In this document: positions 36,737 through 45,224 of the stretch, piece by piece | How positions within the stretch are numbered: the stretch's first letter is position 1 | Layout: every line of letters begins with the position of its first letter | Origin: Parvularcula sp. BBD 1991-13 | GTDB taxonomy: Bacteria; Pseudomonadota; Alphaproteobacteria; Caulobacterales; Parvularculaceae | Direction: 5' to 3' | DNA: 64,000 nt | Assembly (NCBI GenBank): GCA_001657385.1 | Contig: LYSZ01000003.1 | Coordinates: 129,001 to 193,000, forward strand | Position numbers and translations under genes: made by a program | Notes under the pieces: generated by a model | What the model was told of the DNA's origin: nothing | Database searches by the model: none | What the model saw: the letters and a program-made list of their open reading frames with translations, nothing else

Positions 36737-37936
36737 TTAAACCAGCTCCAGCGCTACGCTTGTCGCCTCGCCGCCGCCGATGCACAGTGACGCAACCCCT
36801 TTCCTGCCGCCGCCCGATTTCAGCGCGTTGATCAGGGTGACGATGATCCGCGCGCCGGAAGCGCCGATGGGGTGGCCGAGCGCGATCGCGCCGCCATGGA
36901 CATTGACCTTTTCCGCCGGCAGCTTGTGCTCGCGCATGGCCGCGAGCGGCACCACGGAAAACGCTTCGTTGATTTCGTAAAGATCGACCTCGTCCGGCGA
37001 CCAGCCGGTCTTCTCGAACAGTTTGGCCATGGAGGCGACCGGCGCGGTCGTGAACCATTCCGGCGCCTGCGCATGGGTCGAATGGGCGACGATGCGCGCA
37101 AGCGGCGCCGCGCCTCTGGCTTCGGCCGTGGACCGACGCATCAGCACCAGCGCGGCCGCGCCGTCGGAGATCGCCGAGGCGTTGCCCGCCGTCACCGTGC
37201 CGTCCTTTTCAAAGGCGGCGCGCAGGGTCGGGATCTTGGCGGCGTCGACAAGGCCAGGCTTTTCGTCATCCTCGACGGAAACGGCGCCCTTGCGGGTTTT
37301 GACCTCGACGGGAACGATTTCATCCCTGAACGAACCGTTCCGGATCGCGTCCTGGGCGCGGGTGACGGAGCGCATGGAGTATTCATCCTGCTCCTCGCGG
37401 GAGAACCGCCATTCGCGGGCGCATTTCTCGGCGAAGACGCCCATGGCCTTGCCGCGGTCATAGGCGTCCTCCAGGCCGTCGACGGCCATGTGGTCGAGCA
37501 CCTGTCCGGCGCCGTATTTGATGCCGCTGCGTCCCGCGGGCAGAAGGTGGGGCGCGTTGGTCATCGCCTCCATGCCGCCGGCGACCGAAATCGTCGAGGA
37601 CCCGGCGAGAATCGCATCATGGGCCATCATCACCGTTTTCATGCCCGAGCCGCACATCTTGTTGACCGTGGTGCAGCCGGTTTCCTGCGGCAGGCCGGCG
37701 CCAAGCGCGGCCTGGCGCGCCGGCGCCTGGCCGAGGCCGGCCGGCAGAACGCAGCCCATCAGCACCTCGTCCACATCCTGCGCCTTGACGCCGCCGCGGG
37801 CCAGCGCGGCTTCGATCGCGCGGGCGCCGAGCGCCGGCGCGGGGGTTCCCGCATAAGCGCCGAGAAAATTGCCGATCGCCGTGCGCGCCATGCCGGCGAT
37901 CACGACGGGATCTTCCTGGGAGGTCGGTTTGGTCAT
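36737..37936 (-). CDS. Acetyl-CoA acetyltransferase (thiolase)
   Basis: A 399-residue thiolase from the ATG preceded by AGGAG; the longer frame to 38008 is unsupported. It shows [20 protein letters not shown] at the N-terminus, the acylated Cys in [40 protein letters not shown] and the final Cys in [14 protein letters not shown]. It cleaves acetoacetyl-CoA or condenses acetyl-CoA. With gcdH downstream it would complete conversion of glutaryl-CoA products to acetyl-CoA. Confidence 0.92.
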   Translation of the reverse strand: MTKPTSQEDPVVIAGMARTAIGNFLGAYAGTPAPALGARAIEAALARGGVKAQDVDEVLMGCVLPAGLGQAPARQAALGAGLPQETGCTTVNKMCGSGMKTVMMAHDAILAGSSTISVAGGMEAMTNAPHLLPAGRSGIKYGAGQVLDHMAVDGLEDAYDRGKAMGVFAEKCAREWRFSREEQDEYSMRSVTRAQDAIRNGSFRDEIVPVEVKTRKGAVSVEDDEKPGLVDAAKIPTLRAAFEKDGTVTAGNASAISDGAAALVLMRRSTAEARGAAPLARIVAHSTHAQAPEWFTTAPVASMAKLFEKTGWSPDEVDLYEINEAFSVVPLAAMREHKLPAEKVNVHGGAIALGHPIGASGARIIVTLINALKSGGGRKGVASLCIGGGEATSVALELV

Positions 37937-38047
37937 GAGCGTTCTCCTGTTGCGCGCGGCGGCCCCGCGCAGGGCTGTCTGCGTCGCCGCCGAGCCGAAG
38001 CGTTTCAAGTCGGCGCAGCCTGGGCGGCGTGATTGAGGCCGCGCGGC

Positions 38048-39097
38048 TTAAGCGGCGCGGCGGGCGCGCTCGATCACTTCTCGCGCCATCGCATCGGCGA
38101 CGGCGCCGGTCGGACGGTCCTCGGCGTCGGCGCGGGCGAAAATGTCGCTCAGCGTGTCGCCAATCTTGTCGATCCGACGCGTCATTTCCTCGGCGGTCCA
38201 TTGTCCGAGGATTTCAAGGCCGACGCTGATTACGCCCGCGGCGTTGATCACGTAATCCGGCGCGTACAGAACATCGCGCGCGCGCAGGGCTTCGTCCATG
38301 TCCGGCGTCTTGAGCTGGTTGTTGGCGGCGCCGGCGACGACCCCCGCCTTCAACCGGCCGACCGTTTCGGCGTTGATCGACCCGCCGAGCGCGCAGGGCG
38401 AGAAAATGTCGACATCGGCCGCCACCGCGTCCGCGGGCGCAACGGCCTCGGCGCCGAACCGCTCGCACGCCTGGCGCACCGCCGCCTCGTTCACGTCCGC
38501 AACGATCAGCTCGCCGCCTTCCTCATGGATCAGCCGGGCGAGATCCATGCCGACCGCGCCGACGCCGAGGATCGCTACCCGCGCGCCGTCAAGGCTGTCG
38601 GCCTTCATCTTGTATCGCGCCGCCGCCTGGACGCCGCGCCACACCCCGCGCGCGGTGAAGGGCGAGGGATTGCCGCCGATCCCGTCCTTCACCATGCCGG
38701 CGGCATAAGGGGTGACGGACCGGATCAGCGCAAGGTCCTCTTCGGTGACGCCCGAATCCTCGGCCGTGTAGTAAAGCCCCTCCATGCTGTCGACGGCCCT
38801 GGCGAAAGCGCGCAGCAGGTCCGGCGTCTTGTCGGTCCTGGGATCGGCGAAAATTACCGCCTTGCCGCCGCCGAAAGGAATGCCGCCGAGGGCGTTCTTG
38901 TGGGTCATCCCGAGCGAGAGGTTCTTCACATCTTCGAGACCGGCCTCGAAGCTGTCATAGGGGAAAATCCGGCAGCCGCCGCAGCCCGGCCCGAGCGTGG
39001 CGTCGTGGACGGCGATAATCGCGTTCAGCCCCGCATCGTCATCCCTGAAATGAACGATCTTGCGCCATCCCTCCACGGGCAATTCGCGACGTTCCAT
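38048..39097 (-). CDS. Leu/Phe/Val dehydrogenase family amino-acid dehydrogenase
   Basis: A 349-residue enzyme of the Glu/Leu/Phe/Val dehydrogenase family. GPGCGGCRIFPYDSFEAGLEDVKNLSLGMTHKNAL and GIPFGGGKAVI contain the substrate-binding Lys residues, and the NAD domain has ARVAILGVGAVGMDLARLIHEEGGELIVADV. The length and text fit leucine/valine dehydrogenases. The ATG at 39097 follows GGGAGG. It is divergent from an Lrp regulator, which probably controls it in response to branched-chain amino acids. Confidence 0.9.
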   Translation of the reverse strand: MERRELPVEGWRKIVHFRDDDAGLNAIIAVHDATLGPGCGGCRIFPYDSFEAGLEDVKNLSLGMTHKNALGGIPFGGGKAVIFADPRTDKTPDLLRAFARAVDSMEGLYYTAEDSGVTEEDLALIRSVTPYAAGMVKDGIGGNPSPFTARGVWRGVQAAARYKMKADSLDGARVAILGVGAVGMDLARLIHEEGGELIVADVNEAAVRQACERFGAEAVAPADAVAADVDIFSPCALGGSINAETVGRLKAGVVAGAANNQLKTPDMDEALRARDVLYAPDYVINAAGVISVGLEILGQWTAEEMTRRIDKIGDTLSDIFARADAEDRPTGAVADAMAREVIERARRAA

Positions 39098-39278
39098 CAA
39101 ACCAAGTCCTCCCGAAATTCGATCATATAATTTAACGCGGCAAGGGTGGCCTTACCCTTGAAAACGCCCATATCACAATAGCCGTCATCGGCCAGATTTT
39201 CCCGCTAAATAGATCGTGAAAGACCTTGACGCTTAGCAGAAAGTGCTAAATAGATAACATATTCTAGGAAAGGCGCTC

Positions 39279-39758
39279 ATGAAGCTCGATCATATCGACC
39301 ACAAGATCCTCCAGCATTTGCAGGAAAATGCGCGGATCACCAACGCCGATCTGGCGGACAAAGTCGGCCTGTCGCCGACCCCCTGCCTGCGCCGCCTGCG
39401 GCGGCTCGAGGCCGACGGCATCATCAAGGGCTATCACACGGAAATCAATCGCGAGGCCCTCGGCGTCAATGTGACGGTGATCATTCTCGTCAAGCTTGAA
39501 CGCGAGGACGACAAGACGCTGCGCGAGTTCGAGGAGGCGATCAAGGCCCGCTCGGAGGTGATGGAATGCTACCTCGTCACGGGCAAGTTCGACTACTTCA
39601 TCCGCGTCATCGTGCCCTCGCTCGCCGCCTATGAGGCGTTCCTCTCCGAGACCATGCTCCGCATGCCGAACATCGCCACGGTCGAATCGAGCTTCACCCT
39701 GCGCGAGGTGGTGCGCAAGGTGGTCACGCCGCTGCCCAAGCCGATCGGATCGCGCTAG
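39279..39758 (+). CDS. Lrp/AsnC family transcriptional regulator
   Basis: A 159-residue regulator with helix-turn-helix LDHIDHKILQHLQENARITNADLADKVGLSPTPCLRRLRRLE followed by the RAM ligand-binding domain (VMECYLVTGKFDYFIRVIVPSLAAYEAFL). It is divergent from the amino-acid dehydrogenase across 181 AT-rich bases, which probably contain the shared operator. The regulon could also include the nearby astB-D-A operon, but no motif supports that. Confidence 0.93.
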   Translation: MKLDHIDHKILQHLQENARITNADLADKVGLSPTPCLRRLRRLEADGIIKGYHTEINREALGVNVTVIILVKLEREDDKTLREFEEAIKARSEVMECYLVTGKFDYFIRVIVPSLAAYEAFLSETMLRMPNIATVESSFTLREVVRKVVTPLPKPIGSR

Positions 39759-39861
39759 CGCGTGTTGCAGCAAAAGCGGGCGCCGGTTCTGCGGTTCGCG
39801 GGCGCGCTCCGCTCAAGACTCCGGAGCCAGTCGCCAATCGCGCCGAACGCAGTTGGCTCTA
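39759..39861. repeat. Intergenic repeat element, copy 2
   Basis: About 100 bases directly after the Lrp stop, with CAAAAGCGGGCGCCGGTTCT and a GAACGCAGTTGGCTC end, alignable throughout with 35345-35447. The core GCAAAAGCGGGCGCCGGTTC is partly self-complementary. Confidence 0.7.
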
Positions 39862-39868
39862 GCGCGCC

Positions 39869-41194
39869 TCAGCGCTGGAAGTCGTAAAAGGCGCCCATTC
39901 CCAGAAGGTCGGTGAGCGCCTGCATGGCGGCGAAGCTCTCTTCCATGAAATCCGGATCGGAAAGGTCGTCCGGCGTGACGCGGTCGCGGTAATGGGCCCG
40001 GACCCAGTCTTCCAGCGCAGAGATCTTCGCCCCGTCAAGGATGAACCGCGGGTTCGCCGCTCCGGCCTCCGCCGCCGACAGGACGACCCGCAGGCGCAGG
40101 CAGGCCGGCCCGCCGCCGTTGCGCATGGACTCGCGCACATTCCTGAAGACGAGCCGATTGATCGGATTGTTCCGCGCGACCGTTTCCTCAAGGAACGCCT
40201 TCACGCGCGGGTTTTCCTCCGACTCCGTCGGCAGGATCAGCGCCATTTCGCCGCCCGCCCCGTCATCCGCATCCGGCAGGGTTACGAGTTGGGAGTTGAA
40301 GAGGTAGGACTTGACCGCATCTTCAAGCGTCACCTTGCTCGCGGGCGCCTCGACGATCTCCACGAAGGGCGCGGCGGCGCGGATGGCGGCGCAGGCCGCC
40401 TCGCGGTCCTCGAAGCTTTGTTCGTGCAGGAACAGAACGGTTCCGTTGGCGACGCCCACCACGTCGTTATGGAAAGCGCCGGCGTCAAGCGCCGCCCGCG
40501 ATTGCTTGACGAAAACGGTTCTGGCGGGATCGAGCCGGTGATTGCGCGCCACGGCCTCGCTCGCCAGCCGTTTCTGCCGCGCCGGGAAGCGCGCGCCGTC
40601 TTCGCCGTAGACGAACAGATGCGCGCCCGGCGCGCCATGGCTTTCCGCCAGCCGGCCGTGATTGGCCGCCCCCTCGTCGCCGAAATGCACGCCGCCCGGA
40701 AGCGGCGGATGGTGAACGAAATGCGCCTCATGATCGAAGATATGCGCAAGCGCGCGGGCCGTCGTCTCCGCCTCGATCGCGCGGTGAAAGTTTGCGGCAA
40801 GGTTCGCGGTCGTGAAATGCACAGCGCCGTCGGCCGTATCGGGGGACGGCGCGACAGTGGCCGCGTTCGCCGTCCACATGGACGAGGCGGCGCAGCAATT
40901 GGCCAGGAGGCGCGGTTCGGTTTTCGCGGCTTTTTCGATGATCTCGCGGTCGGTTCCGGAAAATCCGAGCGCGCGCAGGGTCTTCAGCGACGGACGATCC
41001 TGGGGCGGAAGAAAGCCCTGTCCCAGCCCGAGTTCCAGATTGCCGCGCATCTTGGCGAGCCCCTGAAGCGCCGCCTCGCGCGGATTCGAAGCCGCGCCCT
41101 TGTTGCTCGCGGACGCCAGGTTGCCGAAGGAAAGCCCGGCGTAATTATGGGTCGGGCCGATCAGGCCGTCGAAATTATACTCCCTGTAGGTCAT
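39869..41194 (-). CDS. astB: N-succinylarginine dihydrolase
   Basis: A 441-residue enzyme starting MTYREYNFDGLIGPTHNYAGLSFGN, the diagnostic AstB N-terminus. It also has the conserved NAATVAPSPDTADGAVHFTTANLAANFHRA and NGGGPACLRLRVVLS segments of the guanidino-group-modifying superfamily with a catalytic Cys in the last. It converts succinylarginine to succinylornithine, CO2 and ammonia. Its ATG overlaps the astD stop (ATGA); a longer frame to 41410 would lie inside astD and is rejected. Confidence 0.95.
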   Translation of the reverse strand: MTYREYNFDGLIGPTHNYAGLSFGNLASASNKGAASNPREAALQGLAKMRGNLELGLGQGFLPPQDRPSLKTLRALGFSGTDREIIEKAAKTEPRLLANCCAASSMWTANAATVAPSPDTADGAVHFTTANLAANFHRAIEAETTARALAHIFDHEAHFVHHPPLPGGVHFGDEGAANHGRLAESHGAPGAHLFVYGEDGARFPARQKRLASEAVARNHRLDPARTVFVKQSRAALDAGAFHNDVVGVANGTVLFLHEQSFEDREAACAAIRAAAPFVEIVEAPASKVTLEDAVKSYLFNSQLVTLPDADDGAGGEMALILPTESEENPRVKAFLEETVARNNPINRLVFRNVRESMRNGGGPACLRLRVVLSAAEAGAANPRFILDGAKISALEDWVRAHYRDRVTPDDLSDPDFMEESFAAMQALTDLLGMGAFYDFQR

Positions 41195-42657
41195 TTTTTG
41201 ATCCCGACCTGTTCCCCGGCCATCGGCAATAGCGCCTCGCCCTCCATAGACGCAACCGGGTAGGCGCAATAGTCGGCGGCGTAATAAGCGCTGGGGCGGT
41301 GATTGCCCGAAGCGCCGATCCCGCCGAACGGCGCGGCGGAGGACGCGCCCGTCGTCTGACGGTTCCAGTTGACGATCCCGGCGCGGGAAAGGGCGAGGAA
41401 CCGCTCCCATTTCGCCTTGTCGTCGGAAAGAAGCCCGGCGGAAAGGCCGAAGCGGGTCGCGTTGGCGCGCGCGATCGCCTCGTCGAAGTCGCCGACGCGA
41501 TAGACTTTCAGAAACGGTCCGAAATGTTCTTCATCCGGAATGGCGTCGGCGCGGGTGACGTCGATGATCCCCGGCGTGACGAACGCCGAGCCGTCGTCGC
41601 GCTGGCTGAGATTGCGGATCGGGTCCCCGCCCCGCTCCGTGAACTGATCGAAAGCGCGCTCCAGCCCCTCGGCGATTTTCGCCGAGATGACAGGCCCCAT
41701 GAAGGGCTGCGGTTCGGAGAAGGGCTGGTCGATGACAAGCCGGTCGGTCAGCGCCGCGAGCGCCTCAAGGGCCTTGTCGCCGCGCGCGCCCTCCGGCAGG
41801 ATCAGCCGCCGCGCGCAGGTGCAGCGCTGGCCGGCGGTCAGGAACGCCGACTGCGTCACCGCGAAGGCCGCCGCCGCCAGATCCTCCGTATCCCACCAGA
41901 TCAGCGGATTGTTGCCGCCCAGCTCCAGCGCCAGGATAACGTCGAGGCGGTCGGCGAACTGCTTGTGGATCGCAAGCCCCGTCTTCGCGCCGCCGGTGAA
42001 GAGAACGCCGTCGATGCTGTCCGCGCCCGTCAGGGCCTCGCCGGTCTCGCGCGCGCCCTGCACCATGTTGACGACGCCGGCGGGGACGCCGGCTTCGATC
42101 ATCCGCTCCATGATGAAGGCGCCTGGCGCGGGCGTCATTTCCGAGGGCTTGAAAACCACCGTATTGCCGGCGATCAGCGCGGGAACAATGTGCCCGTTGG
42201 GCAGGTGCGCCGGAAAGTTGTAGGGGCCGAGCACCGCCATGACGCCGTGGGGCCTGTGGCGCAGGACGCCCCGCGTCGCGCCGCTCGCGGTTTCCTTCTC
42301 GCCGGTGCGTTCGTGATAGGCGCGGATGGAGATGTCGACCTTGCCGGCGACGGCGGCGGCTTCGGTCCGGGTCTCCCAGAACGGCTTGCCGGTCTCGCGC
42401 GCGATCAGCCGGGCCAGGTCCTCCGCGTCGCGCTTGATGAGGTCGCGATAAAGCTCGAGGATCGCGATGCGCTCGGCCAGGGGCTTCAGCGCCCAGCCCT
42501 CGAACGCGGCGCGGGCGGCGCCGACCGCGTCGCGCACGTCGTCCCGCGTCGCGCTCGCGCCCGTCCAGACGGTCTCCCCCGTAGCGGGATCGAGACTGTG
42601 GAATTCGGCCCCGGCGCCGTTGCGCCATTCGCCATTGACAAGGATCCGACCGTTCAT
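41191..42657 (-). CDS. astD: Succinylglutamate semialdehyde dehydrogenase
   Basis: A 488-residue aldehyde dehydrogenase. PYNFPAHLPNGHIVPALIAGNTVVFKPSE is the AstD-type cofactor segment, LALELGGNNPLIWWD carries the catalytic Glu and FLTAGQRCTCARRLI the catalytic Cys. The NYNRQTTGA-like WNRQTTGASSAAPFGGIGASGNHRPSAYYAADYCAYPVAS is typical of AstD. It oxidises succinylglutamate semialdehyde in arginine catabolism. It is translationally coupled to astB. Confidence 0.95.
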   Translation of the reverse strand: MNGRILVNGEWRNGAGAEFHSLDPATGETVWTGASATRDDVRDAVGAARAAFEGWALKPLAERIAILELYRDLIKRDAEDLARLIARETGKPFWETRTEAAAVAGKVDISIRAYHERTGEKETASGATRGVLRHRPHGVMAVLGPYNFPAHLPNGHIVPALIAGNTVVFKPSEMTPAPGAFIMERMIEAGVPAGVVNMVQGARETGEALTGADSIDGVLFTGGAKTGLAIHKQFADRLDVILALELGGNNPLIWWDTEDLAAAAFAVTQSAFLTAGQRCTCARRLILPEGARGDKALEALAALTDRLVIDQPFSEPQPFMGPVISAKIAEGLERAFDQFTERGGDPIRNLSQRDDGSAFVTPGIIDVTRADAIPDEEHFGPFLKVYRVGDFDEAIARANATRFGLSAGLLSDDKAKWERFLALSRAGIVNWNRQTTGASSAAPFGGIGASGNHRPSAYYAADYCAYPVASMEGEALLPMAGEQVGIKK

Positions 42658-42772
42658 GAAATCACCTCTGCACTATGCGCTTTGCTAATGACGCCGTTTG
42701 TCTTGTCGCCAGTGTCTTGTCGCCAGCCTTCTCCGGTTCGGGGCGTCCGATATGAGGCGTCCGGTCCGCCGA

Positions 42773-43798
42773 CTACCAGAGGACGGCGCGCACGCTGTCG
42801 CCCTGACGCACGTTCAGGACACGGGCGGTCGCCTCGTCGATGACGAGTTCATCCCCCGACGCCCGCGCCGGCGCCCGCGCCGCGCGGAACGCGCCGAGCC
42901 GCCCGGCGGCGATGATCATCGACGGCGCGCCGTTTTCCTTCTTTTCATTCGGCGCAAAGGCGCCGATGCTGTACGCGCGGCTTTCCTGCACCGTTCTGAT
43001 ATCGTCGACGCGCGCGTCCACCAGCGGGCCGCCGTCGAAAACGTCAATGTAGCCCCGAAAGGCGAAGCCCTCTTTCAGCAGCATGTTGAAGGCCGGCGCG
43101 GCGTTGTCGTGGGGCCGGCCCAGGGTCTCGCGCGCGGCTTGCGGCAACAGCGCCACATAGATCGGGTGGCGCGGCATCAGATCGGCGATGAACTGGTTGC
43201 CCATGGCCGCGTTGGCGACGTCGGCGGCCTCGAACTCCATGTCGAAAAAGGGTTTGCCGATCGCTTCCCAGAACGGCTGTTCGCCGTTCGGCCCGCGCCA
43301 GCCGCGCAGTTCGGCGCAAACGATGTCGGCGATCAACTCGCGGTGCTGGGCGATGAAGAGGTACCGCGAACGGGCGAGAAACTTGCCGTTGCCGCCGCCG
43401 CGGGCGTCCGGCGACAGGAACAGCGAGCCGACTTCGGCGCAGCCGGTGAAATCGTGGGTCGGCACCAGGAGACGGCGCTCGATGCGCTTTTTCAGTTGCG
43501 TCGAGACATGCACGGTCTTGTTGATGCGGTAATTGACGAAGCCGTGGTCGAGACCGATGGCGGAAAAGACCGCGCTGGTGCCGAGCACCCGGCCGTCCTG
43601 TTCGAGAACGGTCATGTAGACCTCGCCGCCCGGTTCGCGCGCCTGCGCCTCGAAGCTCTCGCAGGAGAACTCGATGCGCGCGCGCAGGGCGTCGGGCTCC
43701 GGCGGCAGGTTGGTCATGCCGCCCCCGGACTGTTTCGCCAGCGCCAGGATCTCCTCGAAGTCCTCGCGCCGCACCGGCCTGATAAAGGCGTCTCCCAT
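42773..43798 (-). CDS. astA: Arginine N-succinyltransferase
   Basis: A 341-residue AstA: FIRPVRREDFEEILALAKQSGGGMTNLPPE at the N-terminus, SRYLFIAQHRELIADIVCAELRGW, HPIYVALLPQAARETLG and a C-terminal FDGGPLVDARVDDIRTVQESR. It adds succinyl-CoA to arginine, the first step of the AST route. It follows the M20 hydrolase gene by four bases and precedes astD by 115 bases. Confidence 0.95.
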   Translation of the reverse strand: MGDAFIRPVRREDFEEILALAKQSGGGMTNLPPEPDALRARIEFSCESFEAQAREPGGEVYMTVLEQDGRVLGTSAVFSAIGLDHGFVNYRINKTVHVSTQLKKRIERRLLVPTHDFTGCAEVGSLFLSPDARGGGNGKFLARSRYLFIAQHRELIADIVCAELRGWRGPNGEQPFWEAIGKPFFDMEFEAADVANAAMGNQFIADLMPRHPIYVALLPQAARETLGRPHDNAAPAFNMLLKEGFAFRGYIDVFDGGPLVDARVDDIRTVQESRAYSIGAFAPNEKKENGAPSMIIAAGRLGAFRAARAPARASGDELVIDEATARVLNVRQGDSVRAVLW

Positions 43799-43802
43799 TA
43801 TC

Positions 43803-45065
43803 TTACGCTCCCGCCTCCAGCGCGCCCGGATTGGGCAGGTCCCCCGCCGCGATCTTCAGCAGCAACAGCGCGGACAGCTTGGCGCGCTCGACCAGGCTGT
43901 CGAGCCTGGCGTACTCCTTGGACGAATGAATGTGCGCCCCGCGAACGCCGAGGGTGTCGATCACCGGAATGCCCGCCGCGGCGATGTTGTTGCCGTCGCA
44001 GCAACCGCCTGTGGGTTTCCAGGCGACGCAAACGCCAAGCTCCTCGCCGACCCGCTTCAGGGCTTCGAAAAAGGCGCGCAATGTCGGGGTCATCGGCTTG
44101 GGCGGCCGGGTGAACCCGCCCGTCAGTTCCGCGCCGTACCCCTCGCGCCCGTCGATCTCGGCGATGAGGCCACGCGCCTGCGCCTCGAACCAGTCCGCAT
44201 CATCGGGCGCTTCGAGGCGCACGTTAAAGCGCGCGACGGCGCTGTCGGGCACCACGTTGAGCGGCCCGCCGCCGTCAAGGCGCGCGGCGTTGACGGTCAG
44301 CCCGTCGCGGGCGCCGGTGAGCGCGTCGATCCGGGTCATGAACTCCGCGGCGGCGACCACCGCGTTGCGGCCGAGATGATGCTCGCGGCCCGCATGGGCG
44401 CTCCTGCCCCGGAAAATCGCCGCGAAATTGCCGCTGCCCTTGCGCGCGCCGGCGAGCGTGCCGTCCGCGAGCGCGGGCTCGTAGATACAGGCGAACTGCG
44501 CCCGGCGAGCCGCCTGCGCCAGCATCTCGGCCGAGCCATGGGAGCCGATTTCCTCGTCGGCGTTGATCAGCACCTCGTAGCCGATGCGCTCGGCGAAGCG
44601 GGAGCGCTCAATCGCCTTGAGGGCGTAGAGCATGACGAGAAGCCCGCCCTTCATGTCCGCCGCGCCCGGCGCGTTCAGGGTGTCCTCGTCGAGAAAGGTC
44701 TCGTTCTGGAACGGGTGATCGGCGGGGAAAACCGTGTCCATGTGCCCGCAGAGCAGCACCCGCACCGGGGCCTGGGGCCGCACCGTCACGCGCAGCATGT
44801 CGCCGACGGGCCGTTCGGTCTTTTCCCCGTCCGGCGTGACGATCCGATGGGGCCGGGAGGCGATCGTCTCGACCTCGCCCTGAAGCGCGGAGAACGCCTC
44901 CGCCAGGGCGTCGTGCATCCGCGCGACGCCTTCCAGGTTGCCGCTGCCCGAGTTGATGGCGCACCAGGCGCGCAGCCGCTCGGTCATCTCAGGGCGCTTG
45001 CCGTCCAGAAAAGCGAGGTCGCCGTTGAATTTGCTGATCGGGGCCTTGTCGTCGCTCATGTGCAT
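43803..45065 (-). CDS. M20-family metallohydrolase at head of ast operon
   Basis: A 420-residue zinc hydrolase of the M20 (glutamate carboxypeptidase/ArgE-like) family. VRVLLCGHMDTVFPA and APGAADMKGGLLVMLYAL supply metal ligands, VLINADEEIGSHGS the catalytic Glu pair, and GRSAHAGREHHLGRNA the dimerisation-domain His. The last ligand is in IHSSKEYARLDSL. It is the first gene of the AST operon, which lacks astE here, so it may remove succinate from succinylglutamate or act on acyl-ornithine. This assignment is inference from position. Confidence 0.88.
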   Translation of the reverse strand: MHMSDDKAPISKFNGDLAFLDGKRPEMTERLRAWCAINSGSGNLEGVARMHDALAEAFSALQGEVETIASRPHRIVTPDGEKTERPVGDMLRVTVRPQAPVRVLLCGHMDTVFPADHPFQNETFLDEDTLNAPGAADMKGGLLVMLYALKAIERSRFAERIGYEVLINADEEIGSHGSAEMLAQAARRAQFACIYEPALADGTLAGARKGSGNFAAIFRGRSAHAGREHHLGRNAVVAAAEFMTRIDALTGARDGLTVNAARLDGGGPLNVVPDSAVARFNVRLEAPDDADWFEAQARGLIAEIDGREGYGAELTGGFTRPPKPMTPTLRAFFEALKRVGEELGVCVAWKPTGGCCDGNNIAAAGIPVIDTLGVRGAHIHSSKEYARLDSLVERAKLSALLLLKIAAGDLPNPGALEAGA

Positions 45066-45224
45066 GCACTAGCGAAGGCCATGGGCGCGGGCAAGTCGCA
45101 CAGGGGCGCCGGCGCGCTTTTCTTCCGGGGGGAAACCCTCTTATGATCGATGAAACAGGCCGCCTGGGCGGCTTTTTCGCCGTCCGCCTTGTTGTTGCGT
45201 ATCGTCCACGGGGAAGCCGCTGAC

